Assembly: GCF_000622005.1 (NCBI RefSeq)
Contig: NZ_JHWV01000013.1
Location: forward strand, 1-64,000
Source of the DNA: Anaerovibrio sp. RM50
Lineage (GTDB): Bacteria; Bacillota; Negativicutes; Selenomonadales; Selenomonadaceae
Direction of reading: 5' to 3'
DNA: 64,000 nucleotides
Made by a program: the position numbers and the translations under genes. The notes under the pieces were generated by a model that did not search any database, had not been told where the DNA came from, and worked only from the letters and a program-made list of their open reading frames with translations. Below are positions 50,857 to 60,406 of this stretch, piece after piece (the first letter of the stretch is position 1; each line of letters opens with the position of its first letter).

Positions 50857-52099
50857 AATTGTTGTGGTGGGGGCAGGCCCCGCCGGCATGATGGCGGCCA
50901 TAAAGGCGGCGGAAAACGGCGCCAGTGTGGTGTTGCTGGAAAAGATGAAGCGCCCCGGCAAAAAGATGCTTATTACTGGCAAGGGCCGTTGCAATATAAC
51001 AAATGCGGCGGAAATCCCGGAGCTGATAAAAAACATTCCGGGGAACGGAAAATTTTTAAATAGCTGTATCCGTGCCTTTAACAACGATGATGTGCAGTAT
51101 TTTTTCAATGCTATTGAGGTGCCCACCAAGGTGGAGCGGGGAGGCCGGGTGTTCCCGGTCAGCGACAAGGCCGCCGATGTGGTGGATGCCATGGTGCTGC
51201 AGCTCCATGAGCTGGGAGTTAAGCTGTACACCGATGTAAGGGTATCGGAAATAATAATAGAAAATAACAAGGCCGTGGGAGTAAAAACGGCGGAGGGACA
51301 GGTCTTTGAGGCAGAGGCGGTAATTTTGGCCACCGGTGGCTCTTCCTATCCTGGTACCGGTTCTACGGGGGATGGCTATAAAATGGCCAGCAAAATTGGT
51401 CATAGGGTGGTAACTCCCCTTCCAGCCCTGGTTCCCCTGGAACTGGAGGAGGAATGGGTGAAGGAGCTCCAGGGCCTTTCACTGAAAAATGTGCGGGTTA
51501 CCCTCTTTGCCGATGAAAAGAAGATAATGGATATGTTTGGTGAAATGCTTTTCACTCACTTCGGTGTAAGCGGTCCGATTATTTTGTCCCTCAGCCGCAA
51601 AACAGCCCAGCTTTTGGAGGAGGGCAGCTTTGTGGAGCTGATGATAGATCTGAAGCCGGCCCTTTCCTTTGATCAGCTGGATGCCAGAGTTTTAAGGGAC
51701 TTTGAAAAATACCAGCGTAAGGAAATGAAAAATGCCCTTAAGGATCTGCTGCCGGGGAGACTTATTCCCCCAGTTCTTGACGGGGCATATATTGAGCTGG
51801 ATCGTATGGTGAATTCCATTACCAAGGAGGAGCGCCACCGTCTGGTGAACGTTTTAAAGGGCCTGCTGGTAACTGTAACCCAAACGAGACCTATTGCGGA
51901 GGCCATTGTTACCGCCGGAGGGGTTGACGTTAAGGAGATAAATCCCAAAACTATGGAATCCAAGCTTATAAAGAATCTGTATTTTGCCGGTGAGGTAGTG
52001 GATGTGGATGCCTACACCGGGGGCTATAATCTGCAGGCGGCCTTCTCCATGGGGGCGGCGGCAGGGAACTGGTCCGTGTGGAATGACGAGGAGGAGTAA
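50849..52099 (+). CDS. HI0933/YhiN family flavoprotein
   Basis: A 416-residue FAD-dependent protein of the HI0933 (YhiN, BaiN-like) family. Dinucleotide-binding VVVGAGPAGMMAA at the N-terminus, the family motif GKGRCNITN, ATGGSSYPGTGSTGDGY and the C-terminal FAGEVVDVDAYTGGYNLQ. ATG 50849 overlaps the rluB gene end; the frame is open upstream within rluB. The substrate is unknown; some members reduce bile-acid intermediates, but most are uncharacterised. Confidence 0.88.
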   Translation: MDKIVVVGAGPAGMMAAIKAAENGASVVLLEKMKRPGKKMLITGKGRCNITNAAEIPELIKNIPGNGKFLNSCIRAFNNDDVQYFFNAIEVPTKVERGGRVFPVSDKAADVVDAMVLQLHELGVKLYTDVRVSEIIIENNKAVGVKTAEGQVFEAEAVILATGGSSYPGTGSTGDGYKMASKIGHRVVTPLPALVPLELEEEWVKELQGLSLKNVRVTLFADEKKIMDMFGEMLFTHFGVSGPIILSLSRKTAQLLEEGSFVELMIDLKPALSFDQLDARVLRDFEKYQRKEMKNALKDLLPGRLIPPVLDGAYIELDRMVNSITKEERHRLVNVLKGLLVTVTQTRPIAEAIVTAGGVDVKEINPKTMESKLIKNLYFAGEVVDVDAYTGGYNLQAAFSMGAAAGNWSVWNDEEE

Positions 52100-52103
52100 G
52101 AAA

Positions 52104-53402
52104 GTGGGAAATAGAGTTATAAATAAGACCTTAAAGGCTTTACGAGGCGAAGTTATAATTCCGGGGGACAAGTCAGTTTCCCATAGAAGCGTAATGTTTT
52201 CCGCTTTGGGGGATACTCCTGTTCATATTACCAATTTCCTTCCTTCGGCGGATTGCCTGTCCACCGTAAGGGTAATGAGGGCTTTGGGAGCCAAGGTGGA
52301 TATTTTAAGTGACACAGAGCTTATAGTAGAAGGCAACGGCCTTCATGGGCTGAAGGAGCCGGATACTATATTGGATGCGGGAAATTCCGGCACAACCCTT
52401 CGCCTTATGATGGGTATGCTGGCTCCCCAGAAATTTTTCTCCGCATTTACTGGAGATGCGTCTCTTCATAAGCGTCCCATGGGGCGTGTTATAAAACCCC
52501 TCAGCCAGATGGGGGGCCATATAGTGGGTCGGGCGGAAAATACCAAGCTGCCTATTGCCATTGTTCCCGTGGAGGGGAAGCTGAAGGGCTATAAATACAA
52601 TATGCCTGTGGCCAGTGCCCAGGTGAAATCCGCCATGCTTCTGGCGGGGCTCTTTGCTGAAGGGGAAACCACAGTGGTGGAGCCATACCCTTCCAGAAAT
52701 CATACTGAGCTTATGCTGGAGGCCTTTGGTGTTAAACTAAAATATGAAGGCACCAGCATTACCATAAAAGCCCCTGAAAAGCTGGTGGCCCCGAAGGAAC
52801 TTGTTGTTCCAGGGGATATCAGCTCCGCAGCCTTTTGGCTGGTGGCTGCCTCCATTATTCCGGACAGTGAGCTTTTGTTGAAAAACGTGGGCATAAATGA
52901 AACCAGAACTGGGATTATTGATGTACTGAAGGCCATGGGTGCTGATCTCACTATCCAAAATGAACGCAGAAGCGGTGGCGAGCTGGTGGCGGATATTTTG
53001 GTAAAGCATGCCAAGCTTCATGGCACCAGCTTCGGGGCTGACATAATTCCCCGTCTGGTGGATGAGATTCCAATTATTGCAGTGGCGGCCATGTTTGCCG
53101 AGGGTGATACAATTATTACCGGGGCAGGAGAGCTTCGGGTCAAGGAAACAGACAGGCTGGAGGCAATCTGTGACCAGTTCACAAAGCTGGGGGGAAATAT
53201 TGAGGGCAAGGAAGACGGCCTGATTATTCACGGCGGCAGTACCCCTAAGATGGCAGAGTGCTTCAGCTATGATGACCATCGCATGGCCATGTGTCTGGCA
53301 GTGCTGGGCATTGCCGGGGCAGGGGTGGAAATACAAAATCCTGATTGCGTGGATATTTCCTATCCAAATTTTTACGAAGAGCTGGATAGATTAACAAAGT
53401 AA
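52104..53402 (+). CDS. aroA: 3-phosphoshikimate 1-carboxyvinyltransferase (EPSP synthase)
   Basis: Transfers enolpyruvate from PEP to shikimate 3-phosphate in aromatic amino-acid synthesis. 432 residues with PGDKSVSHRS, GNSGTTLRLM and DDHRMAM. The start is GTG 52104, seven bases after GAGGAG at 52091-52096 and four bases after the previous stop; the frame is open further upstream inside the flavoprotein gene but with a nonsense-like sequence. Next genes are cmk and plsC, a common order. Confidence 0.95.
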   Translation: MGNRVINKTLKALRGEVIIPGDKSVSHRSVMFSALGDTPVHITNFLPSADCLSTVRVMRALGAKVDILSDTELIVEGNGLHGLKEPDTILDAGNSGTTLRLMMGMLAPQKFFSAFTGDASLHKRPMGRVIKPLSQMGGHIVGRAENTKLPIAIVPVEGKLKGYKYNMPVASAQVKSAMLLAGLFAEGETTVVEPYPSRNHTELMLEAFGVKLKYEGTSITIKAPEKLVAPKELVVPGDISSAAFWLVAASIIPDSELLLKNVGINETRTGIIDVLKAMGADLTIQNERRSGGELVADILVKHAKLHGTSFGADIIPRLVDEIPIIAVAAMFAEGDTIITGAGELRVKETDRLEAICDQFTKLGGNIEGKEDGLIIHGGSTPKMAECFSYDDHRMAMCLAVLGIAGAGVEIQNPDCVDISYPNFYEELDRLTK

Positions 53403-53471
53403 TATTTTATTTGGCCAGATCAGCAATTAAAGTATTACTTGTCCAGATCAGCAAATTAATATATTACTTGG
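53383..53471 (+). repeat. Degenerate tandem repeat at the aroA 3' end
   Basis: About 30-base units: CCAGATCAGCAATTAAAGTA (53415 on) and CCAGATCAGCAAATTAATAT (53443 on), each followed by TTACTTG; a weaker copy overlaps the end of aroA (GGATAGATTAACAAAGTAAT). It fills most of the aroA-cmk gap. No function is visible. Confidence 0.55.
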
Positions 53472-53546
53472 ATAGATTTACATAACAATATGTTAAAGTG
53501 ATAAAGAATTAAAGAAATAAAATCTATAAAAAAGAGGTAATTGTAA

Positions 53547-54203
53547 ATGAAGAAATTAGTAGTTGCAATTGATGGCCCTGCAGGAGCAGGCAAAAGCACA
53601 GTAGCCCAGATGGCAGCAAAGGAGCTTGGTTTCACCTATATTGACACAGGTGCCATGTACAGGGCTGTGGCATGGAAGTCCCTGCAGCAGGGAAAGGAAG
53701 TAACAGATGATCTCATTAATGAGGTAGTAAAGGACATAGAGATTGTTCTCGATTATAAAGAGGGCAAAACCAAGGTTTTTGTGGATGGCACCGAGGTTAC
53801 ATCTGCAATACGCACCCCGGAGGTTACTGGCATTGTATCCCAGGTGGCAGCCCTTGGACCAGTACGTGAAAGACTTACTGATTTGCAGCGCAAGATGGCT
53901 ACAGAGGGCTCTGTAATTATGGATGGCCGTGATATTGCCACCAACGTTCTGCCAAATGCCGACATCAAAATTTTCCTCACCGCCTCCATTGAGGAGCGTG
54001 CTGACCGCCGCTACAAGGAAATGAAGGAAAAGGGCTATGATGTGGATCTGAAAAAGCTGCAGGAGGAAATCGCTGCCCGTGACAAGGCCGACAGCGAGCG
54101 TGAAATTTCCCCACTGGTGCAGGCCGAGGATGCTGAGCTCCTTGATACCAGCGATATGAGCATTGAGGAAGTAGTTCAGGCCATTCTTGACAGATGCAGG
54201 TGA
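53547..54203 (+). CDS. cmk: Cytidylate kinase
   Basis: Phosphorylates CMP and dCMP. 218 residues with P-loop DGPAGAGKST, YIDTGAMYRA, and MDGRDIATNVLP in the CMP-binding part. AAAGAGG precedes the ATG. plsC follows four bases after the stop. Confidence 0.96.
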   Translation: MKKLVVAIDGPAGAGKSTVAQMAAKELGFTYIDTGAMYRAVAWKSLQQGKEVTDDLINEVVKDIEIVLDYKEGKTKVFVDGTEVTSAIRTPEVTGIVSQVAALGPVRERLTDLQRKMATEGSVIMDGRDIATNVLPNADIKIFLTASIEERADRRYKEMKEKGYDVDLKKLQEEIAARDKADSEREISPLVQAEDAELLDTSDMSIEEVVQAILDRCR

Positions 54204-54207
54204 TAAG

Positions 54208-54810
54208 ATGTTTTACAGCATATTAAAGGTTATACTTCAGATATTATTTGGTATTTTGTTCCGGCCAAAGGTTCAGGGGAAGGAAAATGTTCCCATGGAG
54301 GGTGGCATGATTATGGCAGCCAACCACCTCAGCAACTGGGATCCTCCCGTTGTGGGCACCTACATGCCAAGGCCTGTTGCTTATATGGCAAAGGAGGAGC
54401 TTTTCAAGCCGGCCATTGCCGGGGCCATTATCAGCAGCTTGTACGCTTTCCCCGTAAAGCGGGGTACTGCAGACAGGGGGGCCATAAAAACTGCCCTGGG
54501 AATCCTGAAGCAGGGTCTGTGTCTGGGAGTGTTCCCGGAGGGAACCCGCAGCAAGGACGGCAAGACCCACAAGGCGGAATCCGGCGTTGCCCTTTTGGCG
54601 GCCATGGGAAAGGTTCCAGTGGTGCCAACCGCAATTATTGGCACAAATAAAATCATGCAGAATGGAGGCTTCCTGCCACAGCTTCAAATTATTTTTGGAG
54701 AGCCAATGTATTTTGAAGGAAAACACAATGATAAGGAAGCTCTGGCTGATTTTTCTAAAAAAATTATGGAGAAAATCGATAATTTAATAAAAATGAATAG
54801 CCAAGCATGA
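54208..54810 (+). CDS. plsC: 1-acyl-sn-glycerol-3-phosphate acyltransferase
   Basis: Makes phosphatidic acid from lysophosphatidic acid at the membrane. 200 residues with the acyltransferase motifs NHLSNWDPP (His/Asp catalytic pair) and FPEGTRSKDG, and an N-terminal hydrophobic segment. ATG 54208 is five bases after AGGTGA, which is part of the cmk end; the frame is open from 54187 inside cmk. Confidence 0.93.
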   Translation: MFYSILKVILQILFGILFRPKVQGKENVPMEGGMIMAANHLSNWDPPVVGTYMPRPVAYMAKEELFKPAIAGAIISSLYAFPVKRGTADRGAIKTALGILKQGLCLGVFPEGTRSKDGKTHKAESGVALLAAMGKVPVVPTAIIGTNKIMQNGGFLPQLQIIFGEPMYFEGKHNDKEALADFSKKIMEKIDNLIKMNSQA

Positions 54811-54877
54811 AAAATAATGATATACTAGACGGGTATGTTGGACAAATAATAATAATCAGCATACAAGGTGATATGTT

Positions 54878-55705
54878 ATGGAAGTAATCCTTGCAGACAA
54901 TCTGGGCTTTTGCTACGGTGTCAAGAGAGCCATACAGCTGGCAGAGGACTCAGCGGCTCCCGGACAGTTGACCAATACCCTTGGTCCAATTATCCATAAT
55001 CCCCAGATGGTTGCAAAGCTTGCGGAAAATGGCGTAGGCACGGTGGATTCCCTGGATGAAGTTAAGGGAGGAACCATTATAATCAGATCCCATGGTGTTG
55101 GGCCTGATGTGTATGACCGTGTTGAGGGCATGGGACTTAATATGGTGGATGCCACCTGCCCCCATGTTCGTAAAGCGCAGAAGGCAGCCCGCGTGTTGGC
55201 TGAAGAAGGATATCAGGTAGTAATTATCGGTGAAAAGCACCACCCGGAGGTTAAGAGCATTATCGAATGGGCTGGTGAAGGAGCCGTTGCTGTTGAGACA
55301 GAGGAAGAAGCCGAAGCTTTGCCAAGGTTCGGCAAGCTGGGGATTGTAGCCCAGACCACCTTCTCTGCCCCGAAATTCAAACATATTGTTGATAGACTTT
55401 TGGATAAGTCAAACGACATGAAAATCCTGAGAACTATCTGTACAGCTACGGACCAGCGTCAGTCAGCAGCCATGAAGCTGGCGGCTGAGGTTGACCTGAT
55501 GATTGTTATTGGCGGCAAGAACAGCGCCAACACTACAAGGCTTGCACAGCTTTGCAGTGATAAATGCAAAACTTACCACATCGAAACAGCAGATGAGCTT
55601 CGTGACGATTGGTTTGATAAAATTAAAAAAATTGGTATCACAGCCGGGGCTTCTACTCCGGACTGGATTATCAAGGAGGTTTATAAAAAGTGTCAGAAGA
55701 AATGA
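54878..55705 (+). CDS. ispH: 4-hydroxy-3-methylbut-2-enyl diphosphate reductase
   Basis: Last enzyme of the MEP isoprenoid pathway (LytB). 275 residues; the three iron-sulfur Cys are in GFCYGVKRA (about 12), DATCPHV (about 96) and RTICTATDQRQ (about 188), and the proton-relay His in GEKHHPEV is present. A -10-like TATACT lies about 50 bases upstream. Its 3' end contains the ribosome-binding site and start of the S1 gene. In many Clostridia the two are one fused gene; here they overlap by 16 bases. Confidence 0.96.
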   Translation: MEVILADNLGFCYGVKRAIQLAEDSAAPGQLTNTLGPIIHNPQMVAKLAENGVGTVDSLDEVKGGTIIIRSHGVGPDVYDRVEGMGLNMVDATCPHVRKAQKAARVLAEEGYQVVIIGEKHHPEVKSIIEWAGEGAVAVETEEEAEALPRFGKLGIVAQTTFSAPKFKHIVDRLLDKSNDMKILRTICTATDQRQSAAMKLAAEVDLMIVIGGKNSANTTRLAQLCSDKCKTYHIETADELRDDWFDKIKKIGITAGASTPDWIIKEVYKKCQKK

Positions 55706-56772
55706 ATTCAATGGAAGCTTGGTTAGCAGCAGAAGATTCTATGAAGGAGATACATGAGCGCGATTTAGTCAAGGCTACAGTTGTTGCAGTAAATGATAGC
55801 GAAGCAATCGTTAACATCCAGGGCAACAAGAATGATGTGCCAATTTCCAAGTTTGAGCTTGCTGAGCCTGCTCCTGAGTCCGCCAAGGACATCGTTAAGG
55901 TTGACGATGTAATTGAGGTTCTCGTTGTTGCAAAGGGCGGCGAGAATGGTCTCACTGTTTCCAAGGTAAAGGCTGATCGCCTTGCATCCTGGAAGGAACT
56001 TGACGGTATCGTTGAGAAGGCTGAGCCAATCGAGGCTGAGATTACTCAGGTTGTTAAGGGTGGTTTGGTTGCCCGCGCTCTTGGCGTTCGTGCATTCATT
56101 CCTGCTTCCCAGATTGAGCTTAACTTCGTTAAGGATCTCTCCAAGTATGTTGGCCAGACTGTAAAGGTTGTTCCAATTGATCTGGATCCAGCCAAGCAGC
56201 GTCTGGTTCTCTCCCGTCGTCAGCTCCTTGAGACTGAGCTCAAGTCCTGGCTGGAGAACGTTAAGGAAGGCGATGTAGTTAAGGGTACTGTTAAGAGACT
56301 TGTTAACTACGGTGCATTCATTGATATCGGTGGTATCGATGGTTTGGTTCACATTTCCGATCTCTCCTGGAACCGCGTTAAGGATCCAGCAGATGTTCTG
56401 GAAGAGGGCCAGGAGCTTGACGTTAAGATTAAGAGCATTGCCGAGACTGAGGATGGCAAGGTTCGTATTTCCCTGAGCGTTAAGGACACCATGCCAGATC
56501 CATGGGTAGTAAAGGCTGAGAAGTACAATGCTGGTGATGTTATCTCTGGCGAGATTGTTGGTCTGAAGGCTTTCGGTGCTTTCATGCGCATTGAGCAGGG
56601 TCTGGATGGCCTCATTCCTATGGGTGAGCTTGCTGACAGACGCATCAAGAGTGCTGATGAAGTAGTTGCTGTTGGCGACAAGGTTACTGTTAAGATCCTG
56701 AACATCGATGTTGACAGAAAGCGTATTTCTCTCAGCATCAAGCAGGCTGGCGAGTCCAACGAGGCTGAGTAA
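55690..56772 (+). CDS. rpsA: 30S ribosomal protein S1-like protein, four S1 domains
   Basis: A 360-residue protein with four S1 RNA-binding domains (about 22-95, 108-175, 190-262 and 277-350). Short S1 proteins of this kind occur in Firmicutes, which lack the six-domain form. Start is GTG 55690, nine bases after AAGGAGG at 55674-55680, within ispH; ATG 55702 is an alternative without a site. Translational coupling to ispH is likely. Its codon use is strongly biased to GTT, AAG and CTC, as for highly expressed genes. Confidence 0.93.
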   Translation: MSEEMNSMEAWLAAEDSMKEIHERDLVKATVVAVNDSEAIVNIQGNKNDVPISKFELAEPAPESAKDIVKVDDVIEVLVVAKGGENGLTVSKVKADRLASWKELDGIVEKAEPIEAEITQVVKGGLVARALGVRAFIPASQIELNFVKDLSKYVGQTVKVVPIDLDPAKQRLVLSRRQLLETELKSWLENVKEGDVVKGTVKRLVNYGAFIDIGGIDGLVHISDLSWNRVKDPADVLEEGQELDVKIKSIAETEDGKVRISLSVKDTMPDPWVVKAEKYNAGDVISGEIVGLKAFGAFMRIEQGLDGLIPMGELADRRIKSADEVVAVGDKVTVKILNIDVDRKRISLSIKQAGESNEAE

Positions 56773-56819
56773 TTATCAGAATTATTGCCTTGGGCTTTAA
56801 CTGTATAATGAATTTTATT

Positions 56820-56850
56820 GGGGAGTGATGATTTCATCACTCCCTATTTA
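56820..56850 (+). terminator. Terminator after rpsA
   Basis: GGGAGTGATGA pairs with TCATCACTCCC around a two-base loop, then TATTTA. Confidence 0.85.
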
Positions 56851-56907
56851 CACTTTAATCAGATAATATAAAATTACAGATAATATATAAAAAATACAGG
56901 AGAATGT

Positions 56908-58311
56908 ATGGGCTACGGTAAAATACTGTCCGTGGAGCCGGGCAGTCTGGCTGAAGAGCTGGAGCTGGTTCCGGGAGACAAAATAATCGAAGTGAATGGT
57001 ATGAAGCTCCGGGACATTATAGACCTTAGCTTTGCCTTCGCCGATGAAGAAATAGATATGCTGGTTGAGCATGAAAATGGCGACCAGGAGATGTTTGAAT
57101 TCGACAAGGATTACGACGAGGAGCTGGGGGTTGAGTTTGAATCCGCAGTATTTGACGGCATACGCAAGTGTGCCAACAACTGCTACTTCTGCTTTGTGGA
57201 CCAGGTGGCTCCCGGCATGCGTGAGACTTTAAATATAAAAGATGACGACTATCGGCTGTCCTTTTTATATGGTAATTTTGTGACAATGACCAATATGGTG
57301 GACAATGATTTTAAGCGCATAAAGCAGTATCATCTGTCCCCGTTGTTTGTTTCTGTCCAGTGTACCAATCCGGAGCTCAGATGCCAGATTTTGCGCTGTA
57401 AAACCGCCGGCAATCTTATGAGCCAGCTGGACAAGCTGGAGGAAGCCGATGTGGAATACCATACCCAGATTGTTCTTTGCCGTGATCTTAATGACGGTGA
57501 GGAGCTGGACCGCTCCATAAGGGATATTCTGGCAAGAAAGCCCCATGCCCTGTCCATGGCCATTGTGCCCGTGGGACTGACAAAGTTTCGCCAGGACCGC
57601 TACCCGCTAAAGGGTTTTGATAGGGAAAGTGCCCTGAAGGTAATCGAGCAGGTGGAGAAGTTCCAGAAAAAGGAGCGGGAAACCACTGGCAGAACCTTTG
57701 TGTATTTGGGGGATGAATTCTATTTTCTGGCAGGAAAAGAGGTTCCCCCTGCAGAAGTCTATGATGGGTTTCCTCAGCTGGATAACGGTATAGGACTGGC
57801 CCGCAATTTTATGGAGGAATTTTCCACTGCCCGTAATAATGCACAAAATCAGCCAAAGGGCTATGACAAAAAAATCCGTCTGGCCGTTATGACGGGCACT
57901 GCCGTGGCACCAATGTTCAGAAAACTGGCGGATGAGCTGGCTGTGAAAAACCTTGATGTTACCATAGTTCCGGTTCCAAATAACCACTTTGGAACCACAG
58001 TAAATGTATCAGGGCTGCTGACTGCCCATGATATGAAAAGTGCAATGGACGCTTTGGGGGAGGAATTTGACGGGATTTTAATCCCGGAGTCTGCTCTCAG
58101 GGCTGGAGATAATATATTTTTGGATGATGTTTCCCTGGATGATTTCAAGGGCTGGTTCCACGGACGTATGGAAACAGTGGGAGATGGCAAGGACTATTTC
58201 AACGCCCTTGCTGATTTTGAAAATTATCAGGGAGTAGATGGTGAGGCAGCTGCTTATATGTGGCAGAGTAATGCTGCATATACCAAGAGAGGAGGCCACA
58301 ACAATGAGTAA
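56908..58311 (+). CDS. DUF512 protein: PDZ plus radical-SAM-like domain
   Basis: A 467-residue protein of the DUF512 family. N-terminal PDZ-like domain (about 1-60; SVEPGSLAEELELVPGDKI), then a segment with CANNCYFCFVDQ, a CX3CX2C motif as in radical SAM enzymes, followed by LSFLYGNFVTMTN, and the C-terminal DUF512 domain (TGTAVAPMF, VPVPNNHFGTTVNVSGLLT). The family is conserved between rpsA or ispH and der in Firmicutes, as here, but its reaction is not known. It overlaps der by eight bases. Confidence 0.9.
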   Translation: MGYGKILSVEPGSLAEELELVPGDKIIEVNGMKLRDIIDLSFAFADEEIDMLVEHENGDQEMFEFDKDYDEELGVEFESAVFDGIRKCANNCYFCFVDQVAPGMRETLNIKDDDYRLSFLYGNFVTMTNMVDNDFKRIKQYHLSPLFVSVQCTNPELRCQILRCKTAGNLMSQLDKLEEADVEYHTQIVLCRDLNDGEELDRSIRDILARKPHALSMAIVPVGLTKFRQDRYPLKGFDRESALKVIEQVEKFQKKERETTGRTFVYLGDEFYFLAGKEVPPAEVYDGFPQLDNGIGLARNFMEEFSTARNNAQNQPKGYDKKIRLAVMTGTAVAPMFRKLADELAVKNLDVTIVPVPNNHFGTTVNVSGLLTAHDMKSAMDALGEEFDGILIPESALRAGDNIFLDDVSLDDFKGWFHGRMETVGDGKDYFNALADFENYQGVDGEAAAYMWQSNAAYTKRGGHNNE

Positions 58312-59635
58312 GCCTATAGTAGCTATCGTTGGACGCCCAAATGTGGGCAAGTCCACTTTGTTTAATCAGATTGGCAAGCGTCGGGTATCCATAGTGGATG
58401 ATATGCCCGGGGTTACCAGAGACCGTATATATATGGACGCTGAATGGCTCAACCATACATTTACCATGATTGACACCGGCGGTATTGAGTTTGACGAAAG
58501 CGATCAGATTCTTCGCTCCATGCGCCAGCAGGCAAAGATTGCCATGGAGGAGGCTGATGTTATAGTATTTGTGGTAGACGGCCGTGTGGGCCTCACCTCC
58601 GCTGACGAGGAGGTGGGACACATGCTGCGCTCTGCCAAGAAGCCCGTGGTTTTGGCCATTAACAAGATTGACAGCCCTCAGCTGGAGGCAAATATTTACG
58701 AGTTCTACAATCTTGGCCTTGGCGATCCGATTGGCATTTCCGCATCAAATGCCCTGGGCCTTGGAGATTTGCTGGACGCTGTGGTGGAATCCTTCCCGAA
58801 GAATGATTATGAGGAAAAGGAGGAGGATGAAATCAGCATTGCGGTTATTGGCCGTCCAAATGTGGGCAAGTCCTCCATTGTAAACGCCCTTATCGGTGAG
58901 GAGAGGGTTATTGTAAGCGATGTGGCCGGTACCACCAGAGATGCCATTGATACCCATTTCGTATCCGACGGCAATAAGTTTATGCTCATCGATACTGCCG
59001 GCATGCGCCGCAAGGGCAAGATTGACGAGGCAGTGGAGCGCTACAGCGTAATGCGTTCCCTCCGTGCCGTGGACCGTGCTGATGTGGTACTGATGGTTAT
59101 TAACGCCTTTGAGGGCATTACGGAGCAGGACAAGAAGATTGCGGGCTATGCCCATGAGTCCGGCAAGGGCGTTGTAATTATCGTAAACAAGTGGGATATT
59201 TTCCCAGACAAGGATGACAAGTCCACCCTCAGATTTACTGAGGACCTTCGGGATGAGCTGGGCTTTTTGCAGTATGCACCTGTGCTTTATACCTCTGCCC
59301 TGACCCATCAGCGTATTCCACGTATTGTGGAGCTGGTTAAGTATGTGGCGGATCAGCAGTCCATGCGCATTCAGACCAGTGTGCTGAACGAGCTTATCCG
59401 CGATGCAGTTTCCGTAAATCCGCCTCCATCCCATCGGGGCAAGCAGCTGAAGATTTACTTCATGACCCAGGCGGATATAAGGCCGCCTAAGTTTATCGTC
59501 TTTGTAAATGACCCTGAGCTTATGCATTTCTCCTATCTGAGATTTTTGGAGAACCGCCTTCGTGAAAGCTTCGGCTTTGAGGGTACTCCATTGAAGCTTA
59601 TTGTTCGCGGCCGCAAGGAAGAGGAGGATATCTGA
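58304..59635 (+). CDS. der: Ribosome biogenesis GTPase Der (EngA)
   Basis: A 443-residue tandem GTPase that assembles the 50S subunit. Two G domains, GRPNVGKST (about 9-17) and GRPNVGKSS (about 182-190), each with DTxG and NKxD motifs (NKID, NKWD), and a C-terminal KH-like domain (about 350-440). AGAGGAGG at 58288-58294 (read approximately) sets ATG 58304; the frame upstream lies within DUF512. Confidence 0.97.
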   Translation: MSKPIVAIVGRPNVGKSTLFNQIGKRRVSIVDDMPGVTRDRIYMDAEWLNHTFTMIDTGGIEFDESDQILRSMRQQAKIAMEEADVIVFVVDGRVGLTSADEEVGHMLRSAKKPVVLAINKIDSPQLEANIYEFYNLGLGDPIGISASNALGLGDLLDAVVESFPKNDYEEKEEDEISIAVIGRPNVGKSSIVNALIGEERVIVSDVAGTTRDAIDTHFVSDGNKFMLIDTAGMRRKGKIDEAVERYSVMRSLRAVDRADVVLMVINAFEGITEQDKKIAGYAHESGKGVVIIVNKWDIFPDKDDKSTLRFTEDLRDELGFLQYAPVLYTSALTHQRIPRIVELVKYVADQQSMRIQTSVLNELIRDAVSVNPPPSHRGKQLKIYFMTQADIRPPKFIVFVNDPELMHFSYLRFLENRLRESFGFEGTPLKLIVRGRKEEEDI

Positions 59636-60240
59636 TGATGGAGCTGATAATTGCCTGTGTTTTAAGCTATATAATCGGTTCAATACCAAACGGCCTTATT
59701 TTGGGCAAGGCAGTGTGGGGAGTTGACCTTAGAAAGCATGGCAGCAAGAATATTGGTGCCACCAACGCCTGGAGAACCATTGGCAAGCCTGCGGGCATCA
59801 TCATTTTTGTGCTGGATATGCTGAAGGGCTTTTTGGGGGCAGGCTTGGGCATTTTCTACGCCGGGGGATTGCTGGATCATCCTGAATACGGAGTGATTTG
59901 CGGTATTTTGGCAGTGGTGGGCCACTCCTGGTCCCTGTTCCTTAAGTTCAAGGGGGGCAAAAGCGTTTCCACGGGCCTTGGCGTTCTTATTATGCTGATG
60001 CCTGTTGTTGCAGCCATTGTGTTCCTTGTTTGGCTGGCAATTGTTTTTGTAACCCGCTATGTATCCCTGGGTTCAATTGTGGGAGCAGCTTTGGTGCCTG
60101 TTTTGGCCTATATTTTCGACATGCCAACGGTTTACACCGCCTTTGGTGCCCTGGCAGCTGTTTTCATTATCTATCGTCATAAATCAAATATTGAGCGTCT
60201 CCTTAATGGTACGGAGAGCAAAATAAAAGCCGCAAAATAA
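59635..60240 (+). CDS. plsY: Acyl-phosphate:glycerol-3-phosphate acyltransferase
   Basis: Integral membrane enzyme for the first acylation in phospholipid synthesis. 201 residues with GSIPNGLILGK, GSKNIGATNAWR and FKGGKSVSTGLG, the three PlsY motifs. The start overlaps the der stop by one base; an ATG three bases later is also possible. It complements plsC at 54208. Confidence 0.95.
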   Translation: MMELIIACVLSYIIGSIPNGLILGKAVWGVDLRKHGSKNIGATNAWRTIGKPAGIIIFVLDMLKGFLGAGLGIFYAGGLLDHPEYGVICGILAVVGHSWSLFLKFKGGKSVSTGLGVLIMLMPVVAAIVFLVWLAIVFVTRYVSLGSIVGAALVPVLAYIFDMPTVYTAFGALAAVFIIYRHKSNIERLLNGTESKIKAAK

Positions 60241-60268
60241 CGGCTCTGAATGTATTTGATGTGTAGAC

Positions 60269-60306
60269 AAAATGGGTATTCATGTGTATCGTGAGTACCC
60301 ATTTTT
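60269..60306 (+). terminator. Terminator after plsY
   Basis: AAAATGGGTA pairs with TACCCATTTTT around an 17-base loop containing further pairing. Confidence 0.85.
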
Positions 60307-60327
60307 ACGTTTTTACACAAAATACTA

Positions 60328-60356
60328 TTGTCATCTGAGAGAATACAGTGTATAAT
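60328..60356 (+). promoter_or_regulatory. Promoter of the ACT-hom-thrB operon
   Basis: TTGTCA at 60328-60333 and TATAAT at 60351-60356 with a 17-bp spacer. Confidence 0.85.
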
Positions 60357-60406
60357 ATCCCTTGTATGTAGAAATATATCCACTTATAGTGTACGGAGGA
60401 AAAAAT

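Noticed and set aside
53403-53546. Repeats between aroA and cmk as a regulatory leader
   Set aside because: The units are degenerate and A/T-rich with no hairpin or binding motif that can be supported.
56800-56812. TATAAT between rpsA and its terminator considered as a promoter
   Set aside because: No -35 box, and the terminator hairpin follows within ten bases; no product would result.
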